Positions 35,027 to 44,885 of a stretch of 64,000 nt of DNA are shown piece by piece. The notes under the pieces were generated by a model. That model had not been told where the DNA came from. It made no database searches and saw only the letters and a program-made list of their open reading frames with translations. The first letter of the stretch is position 1, and each line of letters begins with the position of its first letter. The stretch comes from Modestobacter sp. L9-4 (GTDB taxonomy: Bacteria; Actinomycetota; Actinomycetes; Mycobacteriales; Geodermatophilaceae): positions 4,030,001-4,094,000 of the forward strand of contig NZ_CP077800.1 of NCBI RefSeq assembly GCF_019112525.1. Direction: 5' to 3'. Position numbers and translations under genes: made by a program.

Positions 35027-37705
35027 ATGCAGACCGCTGAGATCCGCCGCCGCTTCCTGGCGCACTTCGAGCAGCGCGGGCACACCGTCGTCCCCAGCGC
35101 CTCGCTGGTGTCCCCGGACCCCTCGCTGCTGTTCACCGTCGCCGGGATGGTGCCCTTCATCCCGTACCTGACCGGCCGGGAGCCCGCGCCCTACCCGCGG
35201 GCCACCAGCGTGCAGAAGTGCGTGCGCACCCTCGACATCGAGGAGGTGGGCAAGACCACCCGGCACGGCACGTTCTTCCAGATGAACGGCAACTTCTCCT
35301 TCGGCGACTACTTCAAGGCCGAGGCGATCGCCTTCGCCTGGGACCTGGTCACCGGTCCCGTCGCCGACGGCGGGCTGGGGCTGGATGCCGACCGGATCTG
35401 GCCGACGGTCTACCTCGACGACGACGAGGCCTTCGACGCCTGGCGGGCCTACGTCCCGGCCGAGCGGATCCAGCGCCGCGGCAAGGACGACAACTACTGG
35501 GACACCGGCGCGGCCGGCCCGGCGGGCCCCTGCTCGGAGATCCACTACGACCGCGGCCCGGCCTACGGCCCGGACGGCGGTCCCGCGGTCGACCCCACCG
35601 GCGACCGGTTCCTGGAGATCTGGAACCTCGTCTTCATGCAGTACGAGCGGGGACCGGGGGAGGGCAAGGAGTACCCGATCCTCGGCGAGCTGCCGAAGAA
35701 GAACATCGACACCGGCATGGGCCTGGAGCGGGTCGCCTTCCTGCTGCAGGGCGTCGACAACATGTACGAGATCGACCAGGTCGCCCCGGTGCTGCACAGG
35801 GCCGCGGACCTCGCCGGTGTCCGCTACGGCGCCGACCACGAGACCGACGTCCGGCTGCGCGTGGTCGCCGACCACGTGCGCAGCGGGCTGATGCTCATCG
35901 GCGACGGCGTCACCCCCGGCAACGAGGGCCGCGGCTACATCCTGCGCCGGCTGCTGCGCCGCGCGGTGCGGTCGATGAAGCTGCTCGGCGTCGACGAGCC
36001 CACCCTGCCCGAGCTGCTGCCGGTGTCCCGGGACGCGATGGGCGGCAGCTACCCCGAGCTCGTCACCGACTTCGCCCGCATCTCGGGCACCGCGTACGCC
36101 GAGGAGGAGGCGTTCCGGCGCACCCTCGTCGCCGGGACGACGCTGTTCGACACCGCGGTGAGCACGGCCAAGAAGGCGGGCACCCCGGCGCTGTCGGGCG
36201 AGCAGGCGTTCTCGCTGCACGACACCTACGGCTTCCCGATCGACGTGACCCTGGAGATGGCCGCCGAGCAGGGCGTCACCGTCGACGAGGCCGGCTTCCG
36301 GGCCCTCATGAAGGAGCAGCGCGACCGCGCCCGCGCCGACGCCCGGGCCAAGCGCACCGGCTCGGTCGACGTGCTGGCCTACCGCCGGCTGCTGGCCGAG
36401 TTCGGGCCCACCGACTGGCGGGCCTACGACACCCTGCACACGCAGTCGCGGGTGCTGGGTGTGGTCACCGAGTCCGAGGACGCCCTGCACGAGGGCCAGC
36501 CGGTCGTCGGCCCCGGCGGCGTCACCCGGGTCGTGCTGGACCGCACGCCGTTCTACGCCGAGTCCGGTGGCCAGGTCGCCGACGCCGGCGAGCTGACCTG
36601 GGACGGCGGCCGCGCCGAGGTGATCGACGTCCAGCGCCCGGTCAAGGGCCTCGTCGCCCACCAGGTGCGGGTGCTCGAGGGGGAGCTGCGCGCCGGCACC
36701 GAGCTGCACGCCCAGGTCGACCGGGAGTGGCGGCTGTCGGCCTGCCAGGCGCACTCGGGCACGCACGTGCTGCACGCCGCGCTGCGCCAGGTGCTCGGCC
36801 CGCAGGCCCTGCAGTCCGGGTCCTACAACCGCCCTGGGTACCTGCGGCTGGACTTCGCCTGGCAGGGCGCGCTCTCGCCGCAGCAGCGGCTGGACATCGA
36901 GGACGTCGCCAACGCCGCCGTCCGCGCCGACCACGGTGTCCGCGCGCTGTACATGACGCTGCCCGAGGCCCGCGAGTTCGGCGCGATCGCGCTGTTCGGG
37001 GAGACCTACGGCGAGCAGGTGCGCGTGGTGGAGATCGGCGGCGAGTGGTCCCGCGAGCTGTGCGGTGGCACCCACGTGCGCGGCAGCTCCCAGATCGGCA
37101 CCCTCGCGCTGACCGCGGAGAGCTCGGTGGGCTCCGGCGCCCGACGGGTCGAGGCCGCCGTGGGCCTGGAGGGCTTCCGCTACCTGGCCCGCGAGCGCGA
37201 CCTGGTCCGCCAGCTCGCCGACCTGCTCAAGACCCCGCAGGACGGCGTCCTGGACCGGGTCAGCGGCATGCTCGGCCGGCTCCGCGACGCCGACCGCGAG
37301 CTCGCCGACCTGCGCGGCAAGCAGACCCTGGCCGCGGCCGGTGACCTCGCCGCCTCGGCCAGGGACATCGCCGGGGTCTCGGTCGTCACCGCCTCCCCGG
37401 CGGGGCTGTCCGGTGGCGACCTGCGCGGCCTGGCGCTCGACGTCCGCGGCCGGCTCGGCGAGCAGCCCGCCGCGGTGGTGCTGGCGTCGGAGGCCGACGG
37501 CAAGGTGTCCCTCATCGCCACGGTCAACCCCGCGGCGCAGCAGCGCGGCCTGTCGGCCAACGACCTGCTGAAGGCCGCCTCCCCGGCGGTCGGCGGACGG
37601 GGCGGCGGCAAGGCGGACGTCGCCCAGGGCGGCGGCACCCAGCCCGAGGGCATCCCCGCCGCCCTCGCGGCGGTCGAGCAGACGATCGGAGCGACCACGG
37701 CGTGA
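35027..37705 (+). CDS. alaS: Alanine--tRNA ligase
   Basis: A 892-residue class IIc synthetase. The catalytic core includes SLLFTVAGMVPF, YPRATSVQKCVRTLDI and FFQMNGNFSFGDYFK. The editing domain has HSGTHVLHAAL (HxxxH) and ELCGGTHVRGSSQIG (CxxxH), which clear Ser- and Gly-tRNA-Ala. A C-terminal oligomerisation domain ends with GGRGGGKADVAQGGG. ATG 35027 follows GGAG. It starts a run alaS-(37702 ORF)-ruvX-mltG joined by overlaps, an order shared with mycobacteria and streptomycetes. Confidence 0.97.
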   Translation: MQTAEIRRRFLAHFEQRGHTVVPSASLVSPDPSLLFTVAGMVPFIPYLTGREPAPYPRATSVQKCVRTLDIEEVGKTTRHGTFFQMNGNFSFGDYFKAEAIAFAWDLVTGPVADGGLGLDADRIWPTVYLDDDEAFDAWRAYVPAERIQRRGKDDNYWDTGAAGPAGPCSEIHYDRGPAYGPDGGPAVDPTGDRFLEIWNLVFMQYERGPGEGKEYPILGELPKKNIDTGMGLERVAFLLQGVDNMYEIDQVAPVLHRAADLAGVRYGADHETDVRLRVVADHVRSGLMLIGDGVTPGNEGRGYILRRLLRRAVRSMKLLGVDEPTLPELLPVSRDAMGGSYPELVTDFARISGTAYAEEEAFRRTLVAGTTLFDTAVSTAKKAGTPALSGEQAFSLHDTYGFPIDVTLEMAAEQGVTVDEAGFRALMKEQRDRARADARAKRTGSVDVLAYRRLLAEFGPTDWRAYDTLHTQSRVLGVVTESEDALHEGQPVVGPGGVTRVVLDRTPFYAESGGQVADAGELTWDGGRAEVIDVQRPVKGLVAHQVRVLEGELRAGTELHAQVDREWRLSACQAHSGTHVLHAALRQVLGPQALQSGSYNRPGYLRLDFAWQGALSPQQRLDIEDVANAAVRADHGVRALYMTLPEAREFGAIALFGETYGEQVRVVEIGGEWSRELCGGTHVRGSSQIGTLALTAESSVGSGARRVEAAVGLEGFRYLARERDLVRQLADLLKTPQDGVLDRVSGMLGRLRDADRELADLRGKQTLAAAGDLAASARDIAGVSVVTASPAGLSGGDLRGLALDVRGRLGEQPAAVVLASEADGKVSLIATVNPAAQQRGLSANDLLKAASPAVGGRGGGKADVAQGGGTQPEGIPAALAAVEQTIGATTA

Positions 37706-38076
37706 GCGACACCGACGGCACGGACACCGGACCGGTGGAGGAGCGGACCAGGAGGTCCGGGCGGCCACCGGTGCCCGCGCCCGTGCCGTCGGAGCAGGCG
37801 GACGGGCAGCACCGCACGGAGCGGGTGCCCTTCCCGCTGCCCCCGCTGCACGGCGACCAGCAGCCCGGGGAACGCCCCGCAGCGCCGCGCACCGAGCAGC
37901 TGCCCGCCCAGCCCGCACCCGGTGCGCCCGGGCGGCAGCCCGCGGCGGCACCGGAGACCGGGCAGCTCCAGCTCGGCGGGTACCCGCCCCGGGTGCCCGG
38001 CGCGTCCCGCCCCCGACCGGCCACCGACGACCCGGCCCCCGACGGACCCGTCGAGGACGACGGCGATGGCCGCTGA
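37702..38076 (+). CDS. Hypothetical disordered protein between alaS and ruvX
   Basis: A 124-residue Pro/Arg/Gln/Asp-rich sequence with no hydrophobic core, signal or recognisable domain. It is read from a GTG overlapping the alaS stop (GTGA) and ends 11 bases inside ruvX, the same coupling used by the surrounding real genes. The composition resembles the low-complexity N-termini of neighbours such as MltG. It could be a true linker-type protein or a degenerated ORF. No function is proposed. Confidence 0.5.
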   Translation: MSDTDGTDTGPVEERTRRSGRPPVPAPVPSEQADGQHRTERVPFPLPPLHGDQQPGERPAAPRTEQLPAQPAPGAPGRQPAAAPETGQLQLGGYPPRVPGASRPRPATDDPAPDGPVEDDGDGR

Positions 38077-38563
38077 GCAACGACCCGACGGGGACGCCGC
38101 CCCCGCCTGGGTGCCGGGCCGCCGGCTGGGTGTGGACGTGGGCACCGTGCGGGTGGGAGTGGCCGTCTCCGACGCCACCGGCATGCTCGCCAGCCCGCTG
38201 GTGACGCTCCGGCGTGCCAAGGACCAGAGCGACCTGGACCGCCTCGCTGAGCTGGTTGTGACAGAAGAGGTGGTCGAGGTGGTGGTGGGACTGCCGAAGC
38301 ACCTGTCCGGTGCGTCGGGCGCCTCGGCAAGAGATGCCAGTGCCTACGCTGAAGACCTGGCCAGTCGCATCGGGAACGTCCCGGTGCACCTCGTCGATGA
38401 GAGGCTCTCCACCGTGACCGCTGCGAGTCATCTGCGCGCCGGGGGCATCCGTGCCCGCGACCAGCGCTCGGTGATCGACCAGGCGGCAGCGGTGGTCATC
38501 CTGCAGAGCCATCTCGACGGGCGACGACGTACTGGCCCCGACGCTTGGGGGCGCCACTCGTGA
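38066..38563 (+). CDS. ruvX: Putative pre-16S rRNA nuclease RuvX (YqgF)
   Basis: A 165-residue RNase-H-like protein. Core motifs are LGVDVGTVRVGVAVSD (first Asp), VVVGLPKHLSG, VHLVDERLST (Glu) and RDQRSVIDQAAAVVILQ (last Asp). YqgF/RuvX trims the 5' end of 16S rRNA in E. coli and was first named as a resolvase homologue. ATG 38066 gives a 15-residue variable lead. The stop overlaps the mltG GTG. Confidence 0.92.
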   Translation: MAAEQRPDGDAAPAWVPGRRLGVDVGTVRVGVAVSDATGMLASPLVTLRRAKDQSDLDRLAELVVTEEVVEVVVGLPKHLSGASGASARDASAYAEDLASRIGNVPVHLVDERLSTVTAASHLRAGGIRARDQRSVIDQAAAVVILQSHLDGRRRTGPDAWGRHS

Positions 38564-40653
38564 CGGACCCGACCCGGCCGCGCAGTCGCGGTCGCCACTC
38601 CTCCGGCGACGCCGAGCTCGACGGCGGCCGGTCCGCAGCCGAGCTGCTGGCCACCTGGAACGGCGCCTCGACCGCGCAGCTGACCGACGAGCCGACCGGT
38701 GACCGCCGCCGGCGCCGCGCCCCGGACACCGAGGGCACCGGCGTGCAGCTGCTGGCCGGTCGGTCGGCCGTCGACGTTGCCGACGTCGAGATCACCGGGC
38801 TGGACGCCACGGGCATGGCCGACATCGGCCTCGCCGCGGCCGGCCTGGACGTGAGCTCCTTCGGCATCGGGCGACCCGGTGCCGAGCGGCGCCCGCTGCC
38901 CCCGGCCCCGAAGCCGGCCCACACCTCCGTCGGCTTCCTCCGGTCCGGTGCGCCCCGCACCACCGAGATGTCGGTCGCCGCGCCCGCCGTGCCCTCCGTC
39001 GGCGACCCGACCGGCGCCGTGCCGCTCGGTGGTCGCCGGATCGTGCCCGCCCCCCGGCCGGCCACCGGCCGCAGCACCGCGGTCCGGTCCGTCCAGGGCG
39101 ACACCGACGCCGGCTGGACCACCGCCCGCGGCGCGGCCGCGCCCGCCGCGCAGCCGGCCGTGGCGGGGGCGGCCTCGCTGGCCGCCCTCTTCGCCGACCC
39201 CGACCCGGAGGCCGCGCGCCCCCGCCAGCGGTTCGACGACCTCGCCACCCAGGCGCACCCGGTGGCCGGCGACCTGCGCGCCGCCGACCCGTACGCCGAC
39301 CACGTGGACGAGCACGACCCGCACGACGACTGGTCGCCGGTCGAGTACCGCCGGCAGGGCACCGAAGGCGGGCACGACGACCACCCGGCCGACGACCACG
39401 ACCACGAGCACGAGCACGAGCACGAGCACGACCACGGTCACGACGAGGCCCCGTCGCGGGTCTTCGACGAGACCGGTGGCCTGGAGGTCATCGCCGGGGA
39501 CGACCACCACGACGACCACCACTACGACGACGACCACCACGACGACGGCTCCTCCGGGGGCCGCGGCGGTGGCCGGGGCCGGCGTGGCGGGGGCGGCTCG
39601 GGCCGTCCGCGGCGCCGTCGCCGTGGTCCGGTGATCGTCGTGCTCGCGCTGCTCGTGCTGGCCGGGCTCGTGGTCGGCGCCGTCGTCGGTGGCCGCACGC
39701 TGTTCAACTCGCTGAACCCGATGGCCGAGGACTACCCCGGCACCGGCACCGGCACCGTCGAGGTCCGGGTCAACGACGGGGACTCGCTGCGGGCGATCGG
39801 CTCCACGCTGGTCACCGCCGACGTCATCGCCTCCGTCGGCCCGTTCGAGGACGCCGCGGCCGCCAACCCCGCCGCCGCCGGCATCCAGCCCGGCGTCTAC
39901 ACCCTGCGCTCACAGATGTCCGGCCGGGCCGCGCTGGACCTGCTGCTGGACCCGGCGTCCCGGATGGTGAGCCGGGTGACCGTCCCCGAGGGGCTGACCG
40001 CGACCGCCGTCCTCCAGCGGCTGGCCGACGGCAGCAAGATCCCGCTCGCGGACTTCCAGGCCGCGGCCGCCGACCCCGCGGCGCTGGGCCTGCCCGGCTA
40101 CGCCAACGGCCTGCTCGAGGGCTTCCTCTTCCCGGCCACCTACGACATCGAGCCCGGCGACACCGCGGTCGAGGTGCTCAGCCAGATGGTGGCCCGCACC
40201 GACGAGGTGCTCACCTCCCTCGACGTCCCCGAGGACCAGCGGCTGTCGGTGCTCACCGAGGCCAGCATCGTGCAGGCCGAGGCCGGGTCGGTCGAGGACA
40301 TGGGCAAGGTCGCCCGGGTCCTGGACAACCGCATCGCCCAGGGCATGCGCCTGCAGCTGGACACCACGGTCAACTACGCCAACGGCAAGAGCGGCGTCAC
40401 CACGACCGCGGAGGACCGGGCCAACCCCTCGCCGTACAACACCTACGCCAACGACGGCCTGCCCCCGGGTGCGATCAGCAACCCCGGCGAGGAGGCCATC
40501 AAGGCGACGCTGGACCCGACGCCGGGCGACTGGCTGTTCTTCGTGGTGACCAACCCCGACACCGGGGAGACCCGGTTCGCCGCCACCAAGGAGGAGCACG
40601 ACGCCAACGTGCTGCTGTTCCAGCAGTGGCTGCGGGACAACCCGGGCAACTGA
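38560..40653 (+). CDS. mltG: Endolytic transglycosylase MltG with His/Asp-rich cytoplasmic extension
   Basis: A 697-residue single-pass enzyme that cuts nascent glycan strands at the membrane. Residues 1-355 form a long disordered cytoplasmic region. It contains a HE/HD repeat (about 270-297), a second DH-rich block (about 313-329), then a Gly-rich and RRRRRR stretch. One helix follows (GPVIVVLALLVLAGLVVGAVV, about 356-378), then a LysM-like segment and the YceG domain. TVPEGLTATAVLQRLA, LEGFLFPATYDIEPG, the Glu-bearing ASIVQAEAG and NTYANDGLPPGAISNPG mark that domain. GTG 38560 overlaps the ruvX stop. The His/Asp blocks could bind metal; that is speculation. Confidence 0.93.
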   Translation: MTDPTRPRSRGRHSSGDAELDGGRSAAELLATWNGASTAQLTDEPTGDRRRRRAPDTEGTGVQLLAGRSAVDVADVEITGLDATGMADIGLAAAGLDVSSFGIGRPGAERRPLPPAPKPAHTSVGFLRSGAPRTTEMSVAAPAVPSVGDPTGAVPLGGRRIVPAPRPATGRSTAVRSVQGDTDAGWTTARGAAAPAAQPAVAGAASLAALFADPDPEAARPRQRFDDLATQAHPVAGDLRAADPYADHVDEHDPHDDWSPVEYRRQGTEGGHDDHPADDHDHEHEHEHEHDHGHDEAPSRVFDETGGLEVIAGDDHHDDHHYDDDHHDDGSSGGRGGGRGRRGGGGSGRPRRRRRGPVIVVLALLVLAGLVVGAVVGGRTLFNSLNPMAEDYPGTGTGTVEVRVNDGDSLRAIGSTLVTADVIASVGPFEDAAAANPAAAGIQPGVYTLRSQMSGRAALDLLLDPASRMVSRVTVPEGLTATAVLQRLADGSKIPLADFQAAAADPAALGLPGYANGLLEGFLFPATYDIEPGDTAVEVLSQMVARTDEVLTSLDVPEDQRLSVLTEASIVQAEAGSVEDMGKVARVLDNRIAQGMRLQLDTTVNYANGKSGVTTTAEDRANPSPYNTYANDGLPPGAISNPGEEAIKATLDPTPGDWLFFVVTNPDTGETRFAATKEEHDANVLLFQQWLRDNPGN

Positions 40654-40692
40654 GGTCTCCCAGGTGACCTGCACCCCCGTGGGCGGGCCGGC

Positions 40693-41484
40693 ATGAGGGC
40701 AGCTGTCCTCGGCCGGCCCGTCGGGCACTCCCTGTCCCCGCTGCTGCACCGGGCCGCCCACGCAGCGCTCGGCCTCGACGACTGGACCTACGACGCGCTC
40801 GACGTCGGGGCCGAGGACCTGCCGGTGCTCCTCGCCGGGCTGGGCCCGGAGTGGCGCGGGTTCTCCGTCACCATGCCGTGCAAGCAGGCGGCCGTGGCGG
40901 TCGCGGACACCGTCGACGTGCTGCCCCGGCTGCTGGGCGCGGCCAACACCCTGGTGCGCACCGACACCGGCTGGCACGCCGAGAACACCGACGTCGCCGG
41001 CGTCGGGATGGCCCTGCAGCTGGGCGGGGTGGAGCGGGTCGAGCACGCCGCTGTCCTCGGCGCCGGCGGGACCGCGGCCGCCGCGGCCGTCGCGCTGGCC
41101 TCGCTGGGGGCCCTGCACGTCGACGTCGTCGTCCGCGAGCCCGCCCGCGCCGCAGACCTGCTGCGGGTGCTGGACACCCTCGGGGTGACCGCCGACGTGC
41201 AACGCCTGGACCACACCGGCACGCTCACCGCCCCGGTCGTGGTCAGCACCGTGCCGGCCGACGGGCAGCCCGCGGTGGCCGAGCTCGCCTGGTGGCGCGG
41301 GCAGACGGTGCTCGACGTCCTCTACGCCGGCTGGCCCACCCCGCTGGCGCAGCGGGTCACCGAGGCCGGGGGGACCACGATCAGCGGGCTCGAGGTGCTG
41401 TTCTGGCAGGCCACCGCGCAGGTCGAGCTGATGACCGGCCGGCCCGCCCCGATCGAGGCCATGCGCGCCGCGCTGGACGCCTGA
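40693..41484 (+). CDS. aroE: Shikimate dehydrogenase
   Basis: A 263-residue NADP-dependent enzyme reducing 3-dehydroshikimate. The substrate site begins AVLGRPVGHSLSP. The catalytic Lys is in GFSVTMPCK (a variant of NVTxPxK common in actinobacteria), and Asp is in ENTDVAGVG. The NADP loop is VLGAGGTAAAA. The C-terminal GLEVLFWQATAQVELMTG is typical. It lies 39 bases after mltG and seven bases before the A24 peptidase gene; aroCKBQ follows, placing five shikimate-pathway genes close together. Confidence 0.93.
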   Translation: MRAAVLGRPVGHSLSPLLHRAAHAALGLDDWTYDALDVGAEDLPVLLAGLGPEWRGFSVTMPCKQAAVAVADTVDVLPRLLGAANTLVRTDTGWHAENTDVAGVGMALQLGGVERVEHAAVLGAGGTAAAAAVALASLGALHVDVVVREPARAADLLRVLDTLGVTADVQRLDHTGTLTAPVVVSTVPADGQPAVAELAWWRGQTVLDVLYAGWPTPLAQRVTEAGGTTISGLEVLFWQATAQVELMTGRPAPIEAMRAALDA

Positions 41485-41491
41485 CCGGCAC

Positions 41492-42121
41492 GTGAGCTGG
41501 CTGTTCGCAGCTGCGGGGCTGGTCCTGGGCCCGTGGCTGGCCGCCGTCACCGTGCGGCTGGCCACCCGCGACCCCGCCGCCCGGCCCGGCGCCGTCCGGA
41601 TCGCGGTGACCAGCGCGGCCGCTGCCGCCGCCGTCGGGGCCGCACCGCTGGTCGGCGACCGCCCCGCGGTGGGAGCGCTCGCCTGGTTCGGTGCCGCGGC
41701 CGTCGTCCTGGCCGGGGTCGACCTGGCCAGCCACCGGCTGCCGGACCGGGTCACCTTCCCGGCCGTGGCCGTCTGCACCGCCGCGCTGGCCGTCGACGCC
41801 GCGGTCACCGGCCCGTGGAGCGCGCTGCTGCGGGCGATCGCGGCCGGGGCTCTCGCGTACCTGCTGGGCACGGCTGCCCGGCTGGTGCAGCCGCGCGGGT
41901 TCGGTGGCGGCGACGTGAAGCTGCTCGGCCTGATCGGCGTCGTCCTCGGCTGGGCCGGGTGGGACGTGCTGGTCACCGGCGTGTTCGCCGGGCTGCTGCT
42001 CGGCGCGGCCGGGTCGCTGGTGCTGGTGGCGGTCGGCCGCGCGGGGTGGCGCACCGCGGTCCCCTTCGGCCCGCCGCTGCTCGCCGGCGCCTACGTCGCG
42101 CTGGTCCTCAACGCGGGCTAG
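41492..42121 (+). CDS. A24-family prepilin peptidase-like membrane protein
   Basis: A 209-residue polytopic protein with about six helices. The two catalytic aspartates of the A24 family appear in GVDLASHRLPD and GGGDVKLLGLIG. The N-terminal cytoplasmic methylation domain with its Cys pairs, found in dual-function PilD enzymes, is absent, so only peptidase activity is expected. The probable role is processing of type IV pilin or Tad/Flp-type prepilins encoded elsewhere. The gene also sits between aroE and aroC in M. tuberculosis (Rv2551c). Confidence 0.88.
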   Translation: MSWLFAAAGLVLGPWLAAVTVRLATRDPAARPGAVRIAVTSAAAAAAVGAAPLVGDRPAVGALAWFGAAAVVLAGVDLASHRLPDRVTFPAVAVCTAALAVDAAVTGPWSALLRAIAAGALAYLLGTAARLVQPRGFGGGDVKLLGLIGVVLGWAGWDVLVTGVFAGLLLGAAGSLVLVAVGRAGWRTAVPFGPPLLAGAYVALVLNAG

Positions 42122-42123
42122 GG

Positions 42124-42129
42124 CAGAAT
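42124..42129 (+). promoter_or_regulatory. -10 of a leaderless promoter for aroC
   Basis: CAGAAT ends seven bases before ATG 42137 and begins three bases after the preceding stop. No Shine-Dalgarno is present, so aroC likely has its own leaderless start. Confidence 0.5.
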
Positions 42130-42136
42130 CGCCCGC

Positions 42137-43315
42137 ATGTTGCGTTGGCTGACCGCAGGCGAGTCGCACGGGCAGCAGCTCACCGCGATCCTGGAGGGCC
42201 TGCCGGCCGGGGTGCAGGTGCAGACCTCCGACGTCGACGCCCAGCTCACCCGTCGCCGGCTCGGTCACGGCCGGAGCGCGCGGATGAGCTTCGAGGAGGA
42301 CGTCGTCACCCTCACCGGCGGCGTCCGGCACGGGGTCACGCAGGGCGGTCCGATCGCCGTGCAGATCGGCAACACCGAGTGGCCCAAGTGGTCCAGCGTG
42401 ATGTCCGCGGACCCGGTGGACGCCGAGGTGCTGGCCGGCCAGGCGCGCAACGCCCCGCTCACCCGCCCGCGCCCGGGCCACGCCGACCTGCCCGGCATGC
42501 AGAAGTACGGCTTCGACGACGCCCGCCCGGTGCTCGAGCGCGCCAGCGCCCGGGAGACCGCAGCCCGGGTCGCGCTCGGCACGGTCGCGCGGGCGTTCCT
42601 GCAGCAGGTCCTCGGCGTCCAGGTGGTCAGCCACGTGGTCGGCATCGGCCCGGTCACCGCCCCCGACGGCGTGCTGCCCGGCCCCGACGACAACCCGCGC
42701 CTCGACGAGGACCCGGTGCGTTGCGCGGACCCCGCCACGAGCGCGGCGATGACCGCCGAGATCGACGACGCCCGCAAGTCCGGCGACACCCTGGGCGGCG
42801 TGGTCGAGGTCGTCGTGCACGGCCTGCCGCCGGGCCTGGGCAGCCACGTGCACTGGGACCGGCGGCTGGACTCCCGGCTGGCCGGTGCCCTGATGGGCGT
42901 GCAGTCGGTGAAGGCCGTCGAGGTCGGTGACGGCCTGGGCACCGCCCGCCGTCGCGGCTCCGTGGCCCACGACGAGATCGACGTCGCCGACGGGCAGCTG
43001 TCCCGGCGCACCGACCGCGCCGGTGGCATCGAGGGCGGCATGACCAACGGCGAGGTGCTCCGCGTGCGCGCGGCCATGAAGCCGATCAGCACCGTGCCCC
43101 GCGCGCTGGCCACCGTCGACACCGCCACGGGCGAGGCCGCGGTCGCGATCAACCAGCGCAGCGACGCCTGCGCCGTCCCGCGCGGCAGCGTGGTGATGGA
43201 GGCGATGGTCGCCCTGGTCCTCGCCGACGCGGTGCTGGAGAAGTTCGGCGGCGACTCGGTCCCCGAGACCCGTCGCAACGTCCAGGGCTACCTCGACGCG
43301 CTGACCTACCGGTGA
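42137..43315 (+). CDS. aroC: Chorismate synthase
   Basis: A 392-residue FMN-dependent enzyme that converts EPSP to chorismate. Signatures are the start [48 protein letters not shown], the [12 protein letters not shown] region, [11 protein letters not shown] and the C-terminal [18 protein letters not shown]. It heads aroC-aroK-aroB-aroQ-pepP, all joined by four-base overlaps. ATG 42137 is fixed by the conserved first residues. Confidence 0.97.
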   Translation: MLRWLTAGESHGQQLTAILEGLPAGVQVQTSDVDAQLTRRRLGHGRSARMSFEEDVVTLTGGVRHGVTQGGPIAVQIGNTEWPKWSSVMSADPVDAEVLAGQARNAPLTRPRPGHADLPGMQKYGFDDARPVLERASARETAARVALGTVARAFLQQVLGVQVVSHVVGIGPVTAPDGVLPGPDDNPRLDEDPVRCADPATSAAMTAEIDDARKSGDTLGGVVEVVVHGLPPGLGSHVHWDRRLDSRLAGALMGVQSVKAVEVGDGLGTARRRGSVAHDEIDVADGQLSRRTDRAGGIEGGMTNGEVLRVRAAMKPISTVPRALATVDTATGEAAVAINQRSDACAVPRGSVVMEAMVALVLADAVLEKFGGDSVPETRRNVQGYLDALTYR

Positions 43316-43830
43316 CCCGCCCGGTGCTCGTGGTCGTCGGCCCGCCCGCGGCGGGCAAGACGACGGTGGGCACGGCCGTCGCCGCCGCACTCGGCGTCCC
43401 CTTCCGGGACACCGACGCCGACGTCGAGGCCACCACCGGGACGACGGTCGCCGACCTGTTCGTCACGCACGGCGAGCCGCACTTCCGGGAGCTGGAGGCA
43501 GCGGCCGTCGCCCGGGCCCTCGCCGAGCACGACGGCGTCCTGGCCCTGGGCGGGGGAGCGGTGCTCAGCCCGGCGACCCGGGAGCTGCTCGTCGAGTCCG
43601 GGTGCACCGTCGTCTGGCTGGACGTCGACGTCGCGTCCGCCGCGCACCGGGTGGGGCTGTCCCGCGACCGGCCGCTGCTGGCGGTCAACCCCCGCGCCAT
43701 GCTGCGCACCATGCTCGGGGCCCGCGCACCGCTCTACGCCGAGGTGGCCACCGTGACCGTCCCGACCGCCGGACGCCCGATCGCCGACGTCGTCGCCGAC
43801 GTCCTCGCCGCCGTGCAGGTCGCCCCGTGA
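43312..43830 (+). CDS. aroK: Shikimate kinase
   Basis: A 172-residue P-loop kinase phosphorylating shikimate at the 3-hydroxyl. Walker A is [23 protein letters not shown] holds the shikimate-binding Asp; [14 protein letters not shown] is the second substrate motif; [10 protein letters not shown] binds shikimate; and the lid Arg lies in RDRPLLA. GTG 43312 overlaps the aroC stop and the stop overlaps aroB. Confidence 0.95.
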   Translation: MTRPVLVVVGPPAAGKTTVGTAVAAALGVPFRDTDADVEATTGTTVADLFVTHGEPHFRELEAAAVARALAEHDGVLALGGGAVLSPATRELLVESGCTVVWLDVDVASAAHRVGLSRDRPLLAVNPRAMLRTMLGARAPLYAEVATVTVPTAGRPIADVVADVLAAVQVAP

Positions 43831-44885
43831 CCGCGCACCGGATCACCGTCGCCGGCGACCGTCCCTACGACGTCCTGATCGGCCCCGGGGTGCAGACCCA
43901 GCTCGGCCTGGTGCTCGACGGCACCCTGCGCGCCGCGGTCGTGCACAGCCCGGCGCTGGCCGCGGCCGCCGGTGCCGCGGTCGAGACGCTGCAGCAGTCC
44001 GGCGTCGCCGCCGAGGCGGTCGTCGTCCCCGACGGCGAGGCCGCCAAGACCGCCGAGGTCGCCGCCCGGACCTGGGAGGAGTTCGGCCGGCTCGGCCTCA
44101 CCCGCTCCGACGCCGTCGTGGGCGTCGGCGGGGGAGCGGTCACCGACCTCGCCGGCTTCCTGGCCGCCACCTGGCTGCGCGGCGTCCGCGTCGTGCAGGT
44201 GCCCACGAGCCTGCTGGGCATGGTCGACGCCGCGGTGGGCGGGAAGACCGGCATCAACACCGCGGCCGGCAAGAACCTCGTCGGCGCCTTCCACCCGCCG
44301 GCCGCCGTCCTCGCCGACACCGACGCCCTCGCCGGGCTGCCGGAGGCGGAGTTCCGCTCCGGGCTGGCCGAGGTCGTCAAGTGCGGGTTCATCGCCGACG
44401 GCCGCGTGCTCGAGCTGCTGGCAGCCGACCCGACCGGCCGCGCCGACACCGCCGAGCTCATCGCCCGCGCCGTCCAGGTCAAGGCCGACGCGGTCGGCGA
44501 GGACCTCTACGACACCGGCCGCCGCGAGTACCTCAACTACGGACACACCCTCGCCCACGCCATCGAGCGGGTCGAGGACTTCCGCTGGCGGCACGGCGAG
44601 GCGGTCGCGGTGGGCCTGGTGTTCGCCGCCGAGCTGGGGTTCCGGGCCGGCCGGCTGTCCCGCACCGACGCCGACCGGCACCGCTCGCTCGTCGATGCGA
44701 TGGGCCTGCCCACCCGCTACGCCGGGAACTGGGCGCAGCTGCAGGCGGTCATGCGGCTGGACAAGAAGGCCCGGGGCGCCTCGCTGCGCTTCGTCGTCCT
44801 CGGCGGCCTGGGCAGCCCCACCATCCTGACCGACCCCGACCAGGCCTGGCTCGACGCCGCCTGGGCCGCAGTGGAGGACGCATGA
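43827..44885 (+). CDS. aroB: 3-dehydroquinate synthase
   Basis: A 352-residue NAD- and metal-dependent enzyme making 3-dehydroquinate from DAHP. NAD and substrate loops are [19 protein letters not shown] and [20 protein letters not shown]. Metal ligands fall in [24 protein letters not shown] and RHGEAVAVG. The start overlaps aroK (GTGA) and the stop overlaps aroQ (ATGA). Confidence 0.96.
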   Translation: MTAHRITVAGDRPYDVLIGPGVQTQLGLVLDGTLRAAVVHSPALAAAAGAAVETLQQSGVAAEAVVVPDGEAAKTAEVAARTWEEFGRLGLTRSDAVVGVGGGAVTDLAGFLAATWLRGVRVVQVPTSLLGMVDAAVGGKTGINTAAGKNLVGAFHPPAAVLADTDALAGLPEAEFRSGLAEVVKCGFIADGRVLELLAADPTGRADTAELIARAVQVKADAVGEDLYDTGRREYLNYGHTLAHAIERVEDFRWRHGEAVAVGLVFAAELGFRAGRLSRTDADRHRSLVDAMGLPTRYAGNWAQLQAVMRLDKKARGASLRFVVLGGLGSPTILTDPDQAWLDAAWAAVEDA

